A stretch of 64,000 bases of DNA, from assembly GCA_002483105.1 (NCBI GenBank), contig DLHG01000001.1, forward strand, positions 248,001 to 312,000, given 5' to 3'. Position numbers and translations under genes: made by a program. The DNA comes from Bacteroidetes bacterium UBA7674 (lineage in GTDB: Bacteria > Bacteroidota > Bacteroidia > Chitinophagales > Chitinophagaceae). The notes beneath the pieces are model-generated. The model had not been told where the DNA came from. It saw nothing but the letters and a program-made list of their open reading frames with translations, and did not search any database. Positions 8,701 to 22,100 of the stretch are shown here, piece by piece (the first letter of the stretch is position 1; each line of letters begins with the position of its first letter).

Positions 8701-11700
8701 AGGCGTTGTGTTTGTATTCACCTCGTACCATTCGCTATCCGCTACAGTATCATTATTATCATAGCTCACCTGTTTCCAAGCGTCCCATTCCACTTTGCTG
8801 TAGCTGCCATCGGGCAGGTCCGTACGTACAGCACGACCTAATGGGTCATAGTGTACTCTCGGGCTCACACTGGCTGCATCCGACTGTTCTGTGGTATCAT
8901 ATTCATGTGTACTGCTGTAGTAGAGCTCATACTGCATTACCACATTGCCCTTGTTGTTGTATACGGTCTTACCGCTACCTGTCCATCTCGGGTCACTCGT
9001 GATGGGGTCATCTGTCGCCTGCACTTTGTGCATAGCTACTCGCCCAAATCCATCACTATAGCTTATTCGCACCAGTGTAGGACTTGTGGGATTATCTGCA
9101 TAATGCTCTTCCCGCGCTATCATCGCCACTGCCGTAGGCTGCGCCTCCAGGTCATATATACAGCGCCATGTCGCTCCTTGTAGCACATTCCCTGCCTCAC
9201 CGTAAGGATCATCCCAAAAGTCTGCCTGCGTGCTTATATCACCTGCGTCTTCCGGGTCTATGCCCGCAAGGGTATCACCCTCGCTGCCTTTACCTTTCAT
9301 CGCTGTTGCCACAGGCATACACAGCGCGTCATATAGTATCTCGCTTATGTTCAGGTTAGGGTCGGTCATCTGCGTGGGTTGCAGGCATCGCCAGTCATAG
9401 GCGTTTACAGTGCTTATATTTCCTTTAGCATCGGTAACACTCTTCGGCAGCAGGTAATAGGTTTCCGTGCCATTGTCCCAATAACCAATAGTCGTTTCAT
9501 TTCCCCAAGGGTCAATAAACACAAACGGCAGGTAGAAGGATTCCGCCGGGTTACTATCGTAGGCTACTGTACCGCTCGGTATCCACACCCAAGATGCGGG
9601 ATCACCGGAAGGGAAACCGGTAACAGTGCCATCACGTTTGTATCCACCTTCATCCAGCATGGCATTAGTTATTCTCCCGTCATACCAATCGGCATCATTT
9701 AACACCCCTCCGGAAAAAGCAAGCTGGTAGCTTTCGTGGGGTATAGCCAGAGATTCAATGATTCCCAACTCCAATATATCTGCGAGATCGTTGCTTAAAA
9801 ATAGTGAACGTGCACAGGACAGCATTCGTTTCTCAGCTGCCAAAGGTTGTGAGCTCGCAAATGCATCAGTAAAGTCAATACTGGTAGCATTGGTAAATTG
9901 TTCTTTGATATCAGCAGCCAGCCAAAAAGGTGTGGTATTCAATTGCAACCACCCCAGCTCATAATCCTTCGACTCATAAGGCAACCTAAGGCGATAATGT
10001 TCTTTGGATGCTAATTCGTCATTGGTGTACAATATCTGAGTGTAGACCGCCAGCATCTTCTCTTGAGCAGCCACTACCGCGCCCGGTGTATCCACAGGTA
10101 TCTGAGAGGAATTACGTGGATAGACGACATTAGCTTTCTCCATGATGTTCCCATACTCGTCTATTGCTGTAACCAGTTCATGACTAATACGCGGGTCATC
10201 CACGTTGCGCTCAAAGTGCCAGGATACACTTTGCTCCTGGTATGTGTAGAAAGTACCGAATCGATTCTCTTTCTGCGGCTGCAACATCTTTACGCAGTAC
10301 CCCGATGCTGTTACAACATAAGGATGCTGTTCCTTATCGGTACCATCAAGCGCATATACCTCCTGGCGCAGTGGCACCGACTTTAGCGCACGGTAAGCTT
10401 CTCTCATCTCCTGAGCATTCATTCCTGTGGGCATTGATACATCCGCAGGCAATATCACATCACTATCCGGCGCGGGATAATATTCTTTTGCAAATGCCCT
10501 GAGCAAAGTCTGCCTGCGCATCCATGCACCTGTATGATACCATGTCTTGGTAAGCACCGGGGCTTGATCCAGCTCATTACTTTCATCAATTATAGCGGTA
10601 TCAACATCAATACTATCCACCCTCCCAAAACCCCTAAATTCCCGCTCTTCATGATCGTAATATCCGTGATGATAGCTATAGCTTTGCTTATATGTGGTTT
10701 CACTCACCACATCAGAGGTAGTGACCTCACTCAGGCACTGCACGGGGAAAGGTAATTTTGTCGCCCATTCTATGCCTTTCAATTTATCTTCTATATAATA
10801 CTTTGTCGAACTTTTATAGGTCAGGTTGGTTACCTTACCCATACCATTCATATACATCTTCATGATGTGTGGCTTCTTTCCACCCATCAGGTCTATATAA
10901 CGCATAGGGGCATCCGCATGCTGTGGTAAGGGAGAGCTCCATACAATACATGCAGTGCCATTACCGAGAAAATCTATCACAGCTATTTTGCTGTATTGCT
11001 CTGTGCCGGGTAAGGGATTTATCTCAAAGGCGTCACTCAATGCATTACCGGCGAAATTGATCCATGCCGTACATTTATTGTTGCCCATGTACAATATATC
11101 GGGCGCACCTGTGCCGCTAATATCAGCCAAGGTTATATAGATAGGGTTGAAATCATCAGCATTATCAAAAACAGGCGCATTGGTCATCGTTACCTTCCTG
11201 CCAAATTTGCCATACCCCATATTCGGCCAATAACAGACCTCTCCATTTTTTATACGAACGAGGTCAGTAAGACCATCCCCATTCATATCAGCGAGAAAAA
11301 TACTCTGCAACTGGTCGTTGAGTAGAAGACGGGGGCCCTTCTCCTCATCCAGCCAGGCCTGCGATGAGCCACCTATATCATAGCCTTCCTTTCCTTTATT
11401 TGCATACCATGTCCATGCACGTTCTTCAGTCAGTAATATATCGGGTCGGCCATCGCCATCCAGATCTATCATCTTGGTATATGGGCTGTTCAGGTTTATG
11501 TTCACCTTTTTATTGAAAGCCCTGAACGACTGCCATTGTTGATCATCGTCCAATTCAAAGTACCCCGGCACGGTAGTGTCCATACTTACAACTTGCCTCC
11601 GGCCATCAGCATCAAGGTCCTGCCATTGCAAATTATTACCCAGGCCGGTGAACGAAGGTTTTTCTGCGATCTGTACAGCGGGCGTAAAGTGCCCGTCACC

Positions 11701-13140
11701 CATATTGCTTTTGTAAAACCACCCTTCCGCCTGTTCAGATAATATCCCCGGTAGCCCTACACCCCAAAGATCTACCCATTGGTAAGGGCCTGTCAGCCCT
11801 TGAGGTGCATTCTCTACGTCTTTCCTGTCAACTATGTGTATATCGGTGTTCCATTTCAGTTGCTCATATTCTACCGTTAACGGTGGTAGACTTTTCTTAA
11901 AGTACGTAGTAGCGTCAATTCGCTTATATCCTGTCTGCTTCACTACAGTAATATAATCAGCCTCAGCAAACGAATCCGGTGTATCATCATGTTTATATTC
12001 AAGATCCAGGGAGCGAATCAAATGAGGGGCGATGTCAAGCGTCGGATGCAATTCCCGAAAGAAATGGAACATCAGCACCCTTCTGCATTTACGATAAGTC
12101 CGTATCTCAAAACCAGCATGAAAGTCAGAAAACGGGTCTTTACGGCAAGGCCAATGAGTTGTAGAACGTGTAGGCTCAGGATAGCTATCATCGTGATCGC
12201 CATAGTCTAATACAGCCTGCATCCAATATACTCCTGATAAAGGAAGTACGGGCTCATAAGCATCCGTTTCAGATATGTAGAATGGCGTATCATTACAATA
12301 CTTCACGGACTTCAGGTATCTGTTCAGGAACAAAGCCTGACCATTATTCCTGTTTCGTTCATGTGCTACAATCGGCACTTCTTCCAAATCTTCGAGAATG
12401 TATTCATATACCTGTACATTTCCTTTTTGGTCACAACTTAACTGCGGCAACCACTTAAAAATGCGGCTTTCGTCTTCGGGATCGGATATTCGCCCATCCT
12501 CCGTCAATCCATAATAGGTAGCAATATTGTCTTTGGTTATTACCCGCCACCAGCTTCCGGCGTGCGTGGTGTTGCGTATATATTCAATCCTGGCAAAAAG
12601 TCCTTCTATTCTTGGGCGATAACGTTTAACGATATAATCCCCATCTGTAAATTCATCCGGTGTCCAATCTGAATCTTCCAGTAAAGAAGCCACAAGATCC
12701 TCCGCGCCTGCCAGGAGAAAAACGTCACTATCTCTGGCATCATTGTATCGCGGTAGCTTTTTATCCGTCTTACGTTTTATTGACGGTAGACTTAACCCCC
12801 ACCCTAATCCAAATTCGCTGTTACCGCTTCCGGAATTATACTGAAGTGTTAACGCAGGCGTAAATCCACTTCTACCCGGTGTCAGTGGGAAACCTACTTG
12901 CAAAGAAGCAGTACCATTTATCGCGTTGACAGTGAATTTCTCATCAATACCTTTTAATGCACCGCCACCCTTGGGCAGAGATATCGATGGCGCAGCAGAT
13001 TTATAATAAGGGCTTTTCTCATCGTCCTTAGCTGATGGTGGTGCCACGGTATAGCCATCCAGAAGGTGGCCACTCTTTTGAGTGGTACCACTTCCGGATA
13101 CTTTATCTTGTGTTTGCTTAGGATCGGGTTTCTGATTCAT
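5734..13140 (-). CDS. Tc toxin TcB-TcC fusion (SpvB / TcdB-middle / Rhs) with hydrophobic variable C-terminus
   Basis: 2468 residues, about the length of a fused TcB plus TcC. An SpvB-type N-terminal region (about 55-330) begins near FTVNAINGTASLQVGFPL and contains FGLGWGLSLP. A beta-propeller with FG-GAP/VCBS-like calcium loops follows (DLDGDGRPD, DMNGDGLTD, about 450-720), then the TcdB middle region (about 745-850). YD/Rhs repeats run to the Rhs core end near residue 2150 (ERDEETGLYYHGARYY, then NNPIKYTDKKGRE). In known Tc toxins this makes a closed cocoon that autocleaves and holds the TcC tail as payload. The 317-residue tail has a Gly/Ser linker, an amphipathic Lys-rich stretch and two hydrophobic segments; no ADP-ribosyltransferase motif is visible. 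The tail is AT-rich compared with the core. It lies 40 bases downstream of the TcA gene. Confidence 0.92.
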   Translation of the reverse strand: MNQKPDPKQTQDKVSGSGTTQKSGHLLDGYTVAPPSAKDDEKSPYYKSAAPSISLPKGGGALKGIDEKFTVNAINGTASLQVGFPLTPGRSGFTPALTLQYNSGSGNSEFGLGWGLSLPSIKRKTDKKLPRYNDARDSDVFLLAGAEDLVASLLEDSDWTPDEFTDGDYIVKRYRPRIEGLFARIEYIRNTTHAGSWWRVITKDNIATYYGLTEDGRISDPEDESRIFKWLPQLSCDQKGNVQVYEYILEDLEEVPIVAHERNRNNGQALFLNRYLKSVKYCNDTPFYISETDAYEPVLPLSGVYWMQAVLDYGDHDDSYPEPTRSTTHWPCRKDPFSDFHAGFEIRTYRKCRRVLMFHFFRELHPTLDIAPHLIRSLDLEYKHDDTPDSFAEADYITVVKQTGYKRIDATTYFKKSLPPLTVEYEQLKWNTDIHIVDRKDVENAPQGLTGPYQWVDLWGVGLPGILSEQAEGWFYKSNMGDGHFTPAVQIAEKPSFTGLGNNLQWQDLDADGRRQVVSMDTTVPGYFELDDDQQWQSFRAFNKKVNINLNSPYTKMIDLDGDGRPDILLTEERAWTWYANKGKEGYDIGGSSQAWLDEEKGPRLLLNDQLQSIFLADMNGDGLTDLVRIKNGEVCYWPNMGYGKFGRKVTMTNAPVFDNADDFNPIYITLADISGTGAPDILYMGNNKCTAWINFAGNALSDAFEINPLPGTEQYSKIAVIDFLGNGTACIVWSSPLPQHADAPMRYIDLMGGKKPHIMKMYMNGMGKVTNLTYKSSTKYYIEDKLKGIEWATKLPFPVQCLSEVTTSDVVSETTYKQSYSYHHGYYDHEEREFRGFGRVDSIDVDTAIIDESNELDQAPVLTKTWYHTGAWMRRQTLLRAFAKEYYPAPDSDVILPADVSMPTGMNAQEMREAYRALKSVPLRQEVYALDGTDKEQHPYVVTASGYCVKMLQPQKENRFGTFYTYQEQSVSWHFERNVDDPRISHELVTAIDEYGNIMEKANVVYPRNSSQIPVDTPGAVVAAQEKMLAVYTQILYTNDELASKEHYRLRLPYESKDYELGWLQLNTTPFWLAADIKEQFTNATSIDFTDAFASSQPLAAEKRMLSCARSLFLSNDLADILELGIIESLAIPHESYQLAFSGGVLNDADWYDGRITNAMLDEGGYKRDGTVTGFPSGDPASWVWIPSGTVAYDSNPAESFYLPFVFIDPWGNETTIGYWDNGTETYYLLPKSVTDAKGNISTVNAYDWRCLQPTQMTDPNLNISEILYDALCMPVATAMKGKGSEGDTLAGIDPEDAGDISTQADFWDDPYGEAGNVLQGATWRCIYDLEAQPTAVAMIAREEHYADNPTSPTLVRISYSDGFGRVAMHKVQATDDPITSDPRWTGSGKTVYNNKGNVVMQYELYYSSTHEYDTTEQSDAASVSPRVHYDPLGRAVRTDLPDGSYSKVEWDAWKQVSYDNNDTVADSEWYEVNTNTTPFPPIPVATAEQQDAAAKAYEHRDTPIIMYLDTLARPFYTTQFAEYEGDEINSYVDLDILSNRIAVHDARETDPNDPFICLSYGYNLLKAIATQTSIDSGTQYMMTDAAGQPLYAWDAEDRQFHFAYDELRRPLTKEVTQGITPITYVLEVKEYGEDLTDPHLTNMRGQLHKSYDNAGLTWVDAYDFKGVPVDTKQQLLTDHTIADVDWDSSPALNTGTADTFITEVTIDALGRPVTSTDPGGNVTRNTYDKAGALNGVYMTLAGIGETETTYVSDIRYNARGQREAIWYGNGTKTAYTYDDKTYRLIRLLTTKSSDIYQDLNYWYDPVGNITQIQDDAQQDLYFSNSVITPNQDFTYDALYRLIIAEGRELIGTAIGADDNFDDAGWQTSHQGNATAVQSYTQHYTYDVVGNILELQHSAGSNSYTRTYNYIADTNKLDTTQIGSSTPFSYTYDDRGNMETMPHLPTMAWNAQNELHNTNNASNTLNTYYNYSGGQRIRKVCLKPGRIREERIYLGSYELYRKYINNVLDIERFTVHIADDTGRIAMEEKRTYGTDSAALQLTRYIYSNHLSTASLELDENAAIISYEEYHPYGTTSYQAMNASINAVAKRYRYTGKERDEETGLYYHGARYYIPWLCRWGAVDPMESKYAGMSPYNYSFNNPIKYTDKKGREPETTTPTTTYSTPDGGKVSIPTSDEDSAIELNKVYFGKDRSQSITFGQTSLFQFTISEGELNGVYQAKFKLNEDGTWEFGGYFNQHGNKYQEGPNSGSTSADVSSGSSSGSGSDGNSNSTSSNAGDVSLPNPKNTKETIKAAEDEKDKKKVTTAGFANGEGSPQDLINWGVGLIGSGLETLKMSQVTELKNLTKELDAVQKANQISEKLKIVTQTERNLKSNIKVASETIQKIKNISQKVAVVGIAVSVVSAIYKGATGTFEGKDAVDLVVSGALMFVSVSNPIGFAALLAFTLIDGSGELDSYKTKIANFFTDW

Positions 13141-13180
13141 CGTCTAAAAATTTGATCTTCTAAAAATCTACTTACCGATA

Positions 13181-16100
13181 CTAGTCCTCCAATGTATATG
13201 TCAAAACGAGATAAGCATCGTCAAATACAGCATCCATATCACCGGCAACCGGTAAAAGGATATTGGTCACGTCCTTAAGTGCTATAGCAAAGCCCTCAGT
13301 CGCATCTGGTTCAATCGTAATTGGCATTGCGGCTGTCACATTCAAAGGTGTCCCCCCCATTGGACTATACGAGATAGTACCGGCCGGTGTGCTGCTGAAT
13401 CCCATATCGTAAGACCCGGCAACTGACGATGGTTTCACCCTCGCTTGCACATAAGCTTCCGTTACATTAATCGTTTTGTTATTTGCAAGGAATGGGAATC
13501 GCTGCTCATCCAGTGAGATCACCATTCTCGCATCAGGATCATTAGCCTGTACTGCGTTAGAGTAGGCAAACCACTCGTTTGCAAATTCATGCTTCAGACT
13601 GAAGTAACGCTGCAACTCTACTCCATTGGTTGACAACGCGTCCTGAAGTTCCGCTTTGGTCGTGCTTTCTTTTGAAGAATCATATCGCGCTGTATACTTG
13701 ATGTGAAGAATCACATCTGAAATAGTGCTATAGTCAAACTGGCGTAGTACCTCTTCTCCAACTAGCGTTAGCAGCCAAGTACAGATAGCGCCTTGTCCTT
13801 CAAACGGCAGATAACGTTCATCTTTGAAATTCAACTCGAAAGTACCGCTGTCATTTTGTGCACTACTCGTGAATATTTGAGCATTCGTTGACACTACAGT
13901 TATTGGATCACCTATCGGATCTTTAATTTCAGCACCTGACTGAGACAACTGGGCCGCGATCGTAGTGTAAGGACCTGTAATGCAAGGCAAACTCACACTG
14001 ATAGATTTTATCCTTCTGAAGTAATGTCCAGGATAATCTAAATCGAATAGCATGTCATCGCAAACGATTGAACAAGAACCCGTTTCGCGTAATGCCAGTA
14101 ACTGCATAGGATCTTCCAGAGCCAATGACACATGTTTGGTTAGTTCTAATTCACGGGTATTGGATTCCAGATATGCTATCTCGATCTTCCGCAGATCGTA
14201 TTGTAGCTTCTCACCACTTAACAAACCCTTCCTTAAGCTATCCCAATAACCGAATCGGATAAAACCCGTACCTGGGACGTCCATCAAAGGCAATTCATAC
14301 ATCAAACACTTTTCTGCTCTTTTAGCGATATCAAAAGCTAGTTGATATGCCTGGAAATAACTCGTAGATATTTGCGTAATCATCCAGTTATACAATTCCT
14401 GGTTTGTATACTTGCTGCGCATGTACTCGTCCATCTCCTTAGCATTTGCGATCTGAACTTCATGATTCTTAAGTTCCTTTTCCGCCATGTTCTTTCTGAT
14501 CTCTGAAGCAATGATCTGCTTATCTATCTGCACCATTTCCTTAAGCGCACTTTCCGCTTGGAATCTCCAATCATCCATCCTCCGAATATATCCGGCTTCC
14601 GTTAGAGCATTAGAGGCCTCTGTATTCTTAATAGTAGCTTTGACGGACTGTCTTGCGCTGAGTGCGCTCATCAAAGCACTTAACTCACGTCCACCAAAAC
14701 TTGGACCCAGGGCAAAAGGAGCTTGAATATTTATCTCAGGAATAATGGAAAGAACAGCACCGATTGCATTGAAATTGCCGGCTCTTGCCTGATGTTTCGA
14801 GCTTTCTTTCAACAAACGGATGTGTTCCTCCTCTCTGGATATCTTGTATGGTCTTGAGCTGTAGTAATTATAGCGTGTTTGAACTACATCCTTTGATTTA
14901 TGCAGCGCCTCAATATTTGCGCTGGCTTCGTCTATTGCTGTTTTCTTAACGCTGGTTATAGTCTCCAGCAAAGTAATTTCCAATCCCGAACGCAACAAAG
15001 CCATTGCTTCCGCATCCTTCTTCTCCAAGGCTGACAACAAAGCGCTTCCTAGCCCCTTAACATCGTTGCATATCTCATTTGCCTTCTGAAGCATATACAA
15101 GAACTTATAAGGCATAGGCGGTGTACTTAGATCATTCAGCACACTGCTTATATCAAGTCCTGCTGCAGCTGCACGTACGAGCAGTGCCGGATCTATAGGA
15201 GGTTCAAATAACGGTAGTTGTCTAACCTGCCCCGTGATGTTCATACAGTTCCTTATCTTGAACAGTCTATCCGCTACAGTATCCCAGTAAGCTAAAAGCT
15301 TAGGATTATTTGGCAAACAGAAATAGAACATCTTAATCGGCCTGTATGCTCCCTTTGGAGGGATGTATCCGGGAGGATAGCTTTGAGTAAGATACACGAG
15401 TGGACCAGAATTCGGATCTATATAATTTTCAACAGCAACTAATGCGTTTGAAAATGCATCAAGCCCAGCCGCATCTAACTCTGTAAAGGTTCTTGGTCCG
15501 GTCTCCGCACGCTTAGGGACCTCCTGAGGTTTTTCACCCAATATATTTGCCGCTATTATATACATCTGGGTGGCCTCATTAATGGATTCAATGGTGTCTC
15601 TTTTGTACAATTGGTCTCCCCAGGCGATTAGGTTGTCGAGATACTTCATGACCACATTTTTCATGTACGCAAGTATACGTATCCTGGCAATCGCATGCGG
15701 CTTGAATGGATTATTCTCCCATTGATGTACCTGTATCAAGGCATTAGGGCTGTTATTGTTAATTTCAATTAATAGATCAGTTAACGTCTGAACAGTCGTA
15801 CCGGCTATATTATAAAAAGGCTTAAATTTCCAAAAACGCTGTTTCGATCCAGTAATGTTGTTGTTCGCATCAACGTTTGACGTTGGATCAAAAATGTAAT
15901 GGAACCATTTTTGGGCATCACTAAACTGCTGGTTATCCATTAAACGCTGCGCGATCATCAACGGTGTGTGAAAAAACAACTCCCAATTGTAAGACGAGTA
16001 AGCACCAACGAAGTCAAAATCTACTTTATCTGACGGATAACTATTGTAAACGATAGGCGCTGGCTGGTACTTCGAAACAAACTGCAATGTATCAGTTTGG

Positions 16101-19100
16101 TCGTCCTGATTGGCAAGATTCATAAACCCGTCCATACCACCCGAATTCATTGCCTTGATAAAGTTATCTACATCTGCATGATAAAAAACTTGGAAGAAGT
16201 ATTTCAATGCTGACTGCGCACCAGTGTAGTAGTTCGTGATATGAATATCATTGCCATAGACAGTATTCACTGTTGATCCAGGCAGATAGTTTATTGCGGC
16301 ATTCTGTCCGGCTGACGCAAGCGAAACCGTGCTGTTAGAATTCGGGAAAGTTTTCGGTTCAACCGCTCTGACAAAGAAAATATTGCGGTCATCCTCGTAG
16401 AAGAAATGATCTTCGATCAAGTTACGTCTTGCATTCTGCCTGGCGGTAAGCTTATATGCGCCATTGGGAGATGCATTAAGGATCTTAGCAGAGGTTGTCC
16501 TTTCCTTATTATTGAAGTTCGTCCATGTTTTCTCTTCTATGTATACATAGTTATTAGTTAGAAAATTTTTATGATTATCTACATAGAGTTTATCGGGCTG
16601 CAAACCTTGTGCTAAGTGCGGATTATAAACAAGTTTATTGTCCATATATGAGGTATTCCCGGGATATACAAACGTTACTCCTGCGTATATATTCCTCCAG
16701 ACAGACGCCTGCTGGCTAAATGGACTAAATTCGAATGTGTGAATGTTGTGGCCTACCTCAGTGCCATTATTAAAGAAGCGATTATAAAACTGGACGAGAA
16801 TTGCAGCACCACCATTTTCGAGCACCACCGCATAAGGGAATATCTTAGAGATGATTAACTCAGTAACATTCAGTGAGCGGTTTTTCGACAGGAAATTATA
16901 ATACGGTTTAACGCTTGTACCCATCCACACGGGAAAGGCATTGTTATGGGAAGAGTCAAATATCTCAGCCATATACGATTGAACCAGCGGATTAATATCA
17001 AGATTCATCTTATCTGCGCCAACCTTATGTTCCTGCCACTTACCATCTTTGTATTCAGACCAATTCAATGTGATCTCTATTTGAGTTACATAGGGAGAAT
17101 TGGATGGATAAGTATTGTTTTGCACATCATTTGGCGTGTCATCATTGACACGATTCAAATCATTGTAAAACCAAGGGCTGTTATAATTATTGTTATTTCC
17201 CTGATTTGCCCAAATATTATTTATGGTCGCTTGGTTAGCGGGAACCTTCTTCTCTCTGAATGTAAACCAAAAAAGATACAATCGGTTTAACATGACCATC
17301 GGAGAAATATGCTTACTCTTTATTTCAACCTCAACTCTTTCCCACGGCGTCCATTCATATTCAACCAGCCTGCGATAGTAAAATTGGTGCGGTTCTCCGT
17401 ACGTGCGCGCAAATGCGTGATTAATAATTTTACCTGTAACCGAATCCCTGGCATCAACAGAACCCACAGGTTCCAGCTTAGCAACGTCTTTTAATTTCAA
17501 CAGATATTCACTCATCGCGGCCTCAACAGCTCCGACCGTCACATCCCCCTCCATAAGCTTCGTTTCCATTTCTTCGAAGAAAACCGACTTATTATCACGA
17601 AGGTCCGGCTCTATCCAGTTCTCCGGATACAAGAATACTTTACGGTTTGCTTCCCATATACGATACCACTTTCTCCATTGTTTCCATTGGAAAAGAAGAG
17701 ACGGATCATCAATATGAATGGGTGAAGCTGGGTTTCCATTACTAAACTCAAGACCTAGTAACACCCTGTCGATATATAGCTGGACACTACTTATTGCTTG
17801 CTTAATACGTGAGGTAGCCATACAAGGCTCCATCTCAACATCTATAAGCAAGTATGCGAACAGATCATTTTCATTTCGCCATCTTCTCGCAGCGGTTTGA
17901 GTTGGGTACGCCAGTAGGAAGTTTACTAAAGCATCCCGCTGCTTCATCCTTAGGACATCACGAAGTGGCTTAGCAACTGTCAGCCAGCCCTCTTCTGTAT
18001 GCTTGGCTTTTGCGGCCAAAAGTACCTGATGCGCATCATTCAACGTCAAGCCACGATTCAAAGCATTTGTTAACGTTACGGGCTTAAGGCCAGTCCGTTG
18101 ACACCAAGACACTGCCTTGATGATATTCCAAAAATGCACAATGCTATCCAAGAAGTTCGGCAAATAGTCCTTAGGGAATTTAGCATTAAGTAAACCGGCA
18201 GGTTGCGGCGACCAAGTGACAACAGTGACGGTCGAACCTATCAAGTCATCCAACATGGTCCCCCATTCCTCGCGGTTTACGATTGACTTCCAGGCAGCGA
18301 ACTTATTATTAAGTGCTAGTTGATAACCAGCAGGGTCACTTGCTGTAACAAAGGGCGCAGGATCGAGATCCTTTGCTGCTTCAAGCAGCCGTACAAGATC
18401 GTCATCAACAAATGACATCTTGTTTTTTACGTCTATCCACCTCGCCAGTTGTAGCATACCCCTGAATAATGATGTGTTAGGCGTTCCGCTTGGCGTATAT
18501 GGAGGGTAAGGAATAGGTAATGAAGTATAATCAAACCCAATTACTTCCTGGGCATTCACATATAGATATACAAACTCATAGTTATTCAACTTCAGTTTGT
18601 TAGCAATAGAAATCACTTTATAGAACAACCAGTAACTGCTGTATAGTATATCATACATGCCACCGGGCAGCGTATTTCCGTCAAGAGTGATGACATCAGT
18701 ATTACTATAAAAATCATCGCTCAATAGAGTTTCTACAACAAGATCCTCTGTTTGCATGCTATTCTCGATGATGGTAGCAACCCAAGATGATGGCACCTTG
18801 AATTCCTTACTAAAGAACTGATAGATAATATTGGTCAAATTATCTAATGCCGATACGTCCGAAGAGTATTTAGGGAATTTATTCAGTTCATTCCTGAGAC
18901 TTTCATAAAAAGTCTGCATCACAACGGGAGGGAAGGTAAACGCTTCCTTATAATCCTGAACTAAGAACACAACTTCATCAACACTGAAGGGCGAGGTAGT
19001 CAAGGAATCAACAGCATCAAGAATAGTCCCCAAATGATTCAGGCGTTCATCAATTGTGTAGGCAGTATTGATTTCAGGTATATCTATCCCCATCATGAAT

Positions 19101-22100
19101 GAGATAGTAAGGATATCCCTCATCGAGACTTTTATGCTCTTCGATACTTTCGATAGAGAATGAATACGGCTCAAAACAGGCAGGGTGACTACATCCGTCT
19201 GCTGGTCAATATTCATATACTCCAGAATCAAAAAAAGCTCTTCCTCCTTAATGCCGAGAGATGCGGCAATTTGTGCAGTGTAGCCCTCATAAACAACGGT
19301 TATATTATTGGGATCTGTGAACTCAGGAAGCGGTGTATTAATAACAGCACGGTTATTGAATGACATATCGTACACCGAAGGGTATTCCCGAAGATTATCA
19401 TCGCCATAATCTACATATCGGTGAATATCAACATTACCCCACCATCCTGTCACATCTTTAAAAGAAATCCTCAATCGTTCTGCTGCCTGGACTATCCTAC
19501 CTAATACCAAAAAGTCAGCTGCATTAAGGACTGTAACATTAGCAGATGTAAATAGTTTATCTAGATCTTCAATACTAAACTTACCCGTATGCCAGAACCT
19601 GATCATTCTGTGAAGTTTATCAAGGAAGGTAGTTCTGGCTGTAGATCCACCGACAAAATCTAGTTTCAACTTTTTTAGGTCGCATGTATCAGGTTGTGTA
19701 ACATCCGTTGATGTAACAGTTATTTGTCTTACCCCGGCTACACGTTTATTCAGAAAATCTGTTGTGAGGAACTGCAGAAAGTCCTTGTAAGATATTCGCA
19801 ACTGATGGGTCATTATATCCATACGACCAACCAGAAGATCCATCCAATTGCCACTCAATAATACAGAACTATCAGAAGGATCCAAATAATTTGTAACAGA
19901 AGCAGATGCAAATCCATAGAACTTATGGCGATTAGCAGTACTGTCAACATGCGTATTGGTTATAATACTTCCGGCAAGAGTGGAGATACCTAACCATTCA
20001 CAAAAAATGTCAGCATCATCAATACCAGTGCTCATTCCTACATTAAACGGCTTAAATATCTTAAGTAGCTGATACCTTGCCGCACCCATATGCCCTAGAT
20101 ATGTACGGCTTTCCTCCAGCCCCATGTTGAACGGGAGATTGAATGGATAAAGTGCCTTCGTTAGATTATTTATAGTAGCGTTAGGGTCATATACTACTTT
20201 GTATCCTTCGTAATCCTGGTACTCCCAGTTATAGTTCAAACCACCTAAGACCACTTTATACACATGTTCGGGATACGCAGCCAATTCTTTAGCCGTTCCA
20301 TTAGTCTGATAAGACAGCGGTACAAATGGTGGAGCTCCACCAGAAAGGTTAATAACTAATCGTTCTAAAAGTTCAATAACCAAATCTATGTAAGGAACTG
20401 GCGTATTAGTGTTCTTGCAAGTAAGGTCAATTTCCATCAGATCCGGCCGCCTCCTTTTCAACTCATTAGTAAGAGCAGTAAGTGAAGCTATCGGCACGTT
20501 AGGTTTTATGAAATGCAAGATATCTGTATAATAAGCGGCCGGACTGTATAAAGACAAGCATTGTTCACAAGCACAATAGTTCATATTGCCAAACAATGTA
20601 GCCAGATTGGGGTCAGCATGTGGACCAACAGTTTGTCCGCCCCAAGGGAATACCGGATAAGAATTAGAGTTCCATTGTTGTAATATGTTTACAAACTGGT
20701 TAGACGCATAAGTCGCTACAGTAGCTCCATTGGCATATGCCGCAAAGGCTTGTTGGGATCCACCCATTGAATTCGCATACTTAGCCGCGAAAGCTGCCTG
20801 CGGCATTTCCATCATTGCAGTAGCGGAATCAATTCCATCCATCTTCATTGCTGCTGCTGCGTCAGGGTGTCCGCCAACCACACGCAGTAATCTTTGAAAT
20901 GGTGCCAGCGCTTGTTGCACTCCTTCTAAGTCATCTACTTTCCTGGTATCCCATTCTGATTCTTCAGTTATGTCATAAATGCTATGAATTCGCAGATCAA
21001 AATCTGGATTGTCACCAATGAAGGAGATCACTTGTGGTCGAAGCTCATTATCCTCAATAAGTAACGGCCCGGTTTCGCTATCACTCATCTTCACTTTCAG
21101 TGCCGTTAGGGGAAACATGTCCTGAGAAAGTGATTTCAATTTACGCGCATATAACTCAATGATTGCTTCTTGATCGTCACTATCACCGATTATAGATTTC
21201 GGCACGCAAAGTTCCCTTGGACTAGTTGCATCACAAACAGTATCGATCAATGTTATCCATTCGGCCTCGGTCCATTCAGCCATCACATGAATACCGCCAG
21301 TAGTCACACCCATTAGATGACTAATGATTTTCGGTTGAAAACCTGCAATCCCGGCAATTTTCAGCCCTCTTTTCGCCTTTTCTGCTTTTACTGCGTCGTA
21401 AGTAATATACTCTTCCCAAAAATCGTTGATGTCCTCATACTCCTTGCTATTGTACCTTGTCAGAAAATCTATTGTATCTGATTCTGCAGTCGCGCCCCCG
21501 AAAATGTTATTAATTACGGTTCCTATTGAGTAATCTTCATCCAAAATTGGGGTGTCATTAGTCGCAGATACCTGCCAATCTTTCACTGCGAGAATAAAAT
21601 CATCAATTTCAGCCTCTCCGTAAGTGACAATTACATTTTCGTCCATTGCAGTTTGGACAGTCAAGCGTAACTGATCTTCACTTAAGGCATAAAGTGGATT
21701 AATATAGATATTATTGGTTCTTACAAGTGCAAAGAGCAAATCATGTGGAATGCCTGACTCTTCCGAAAAGTGATACGCTTTTATGATTTCTTTCAGAGAA
21801 CTAATATTATACCCAGTCGTTGCTGCTATATAACTAAGTCTTCCGTCCGAATCACCTTCATTTTGGCTAAAATCTATACTCTCTGCAAAATCCTCAAAGC
21901 TCATTGTCGCTCCAAGAACAGAAGACACCCTCCCTCTTAACACTTCATAAATAGGGCTGGTTGAATACTCTTTAGATTCGATTTTCAGATTTTCTTTAAT
22001 GACATCGTTTCTGGTTGGGATATAGAGATCACGAGATACAAGCACGACAGCGGACCCCGCATCTTCAACTTCAATGTGAAAGCTTCGATTTTTTACGAGT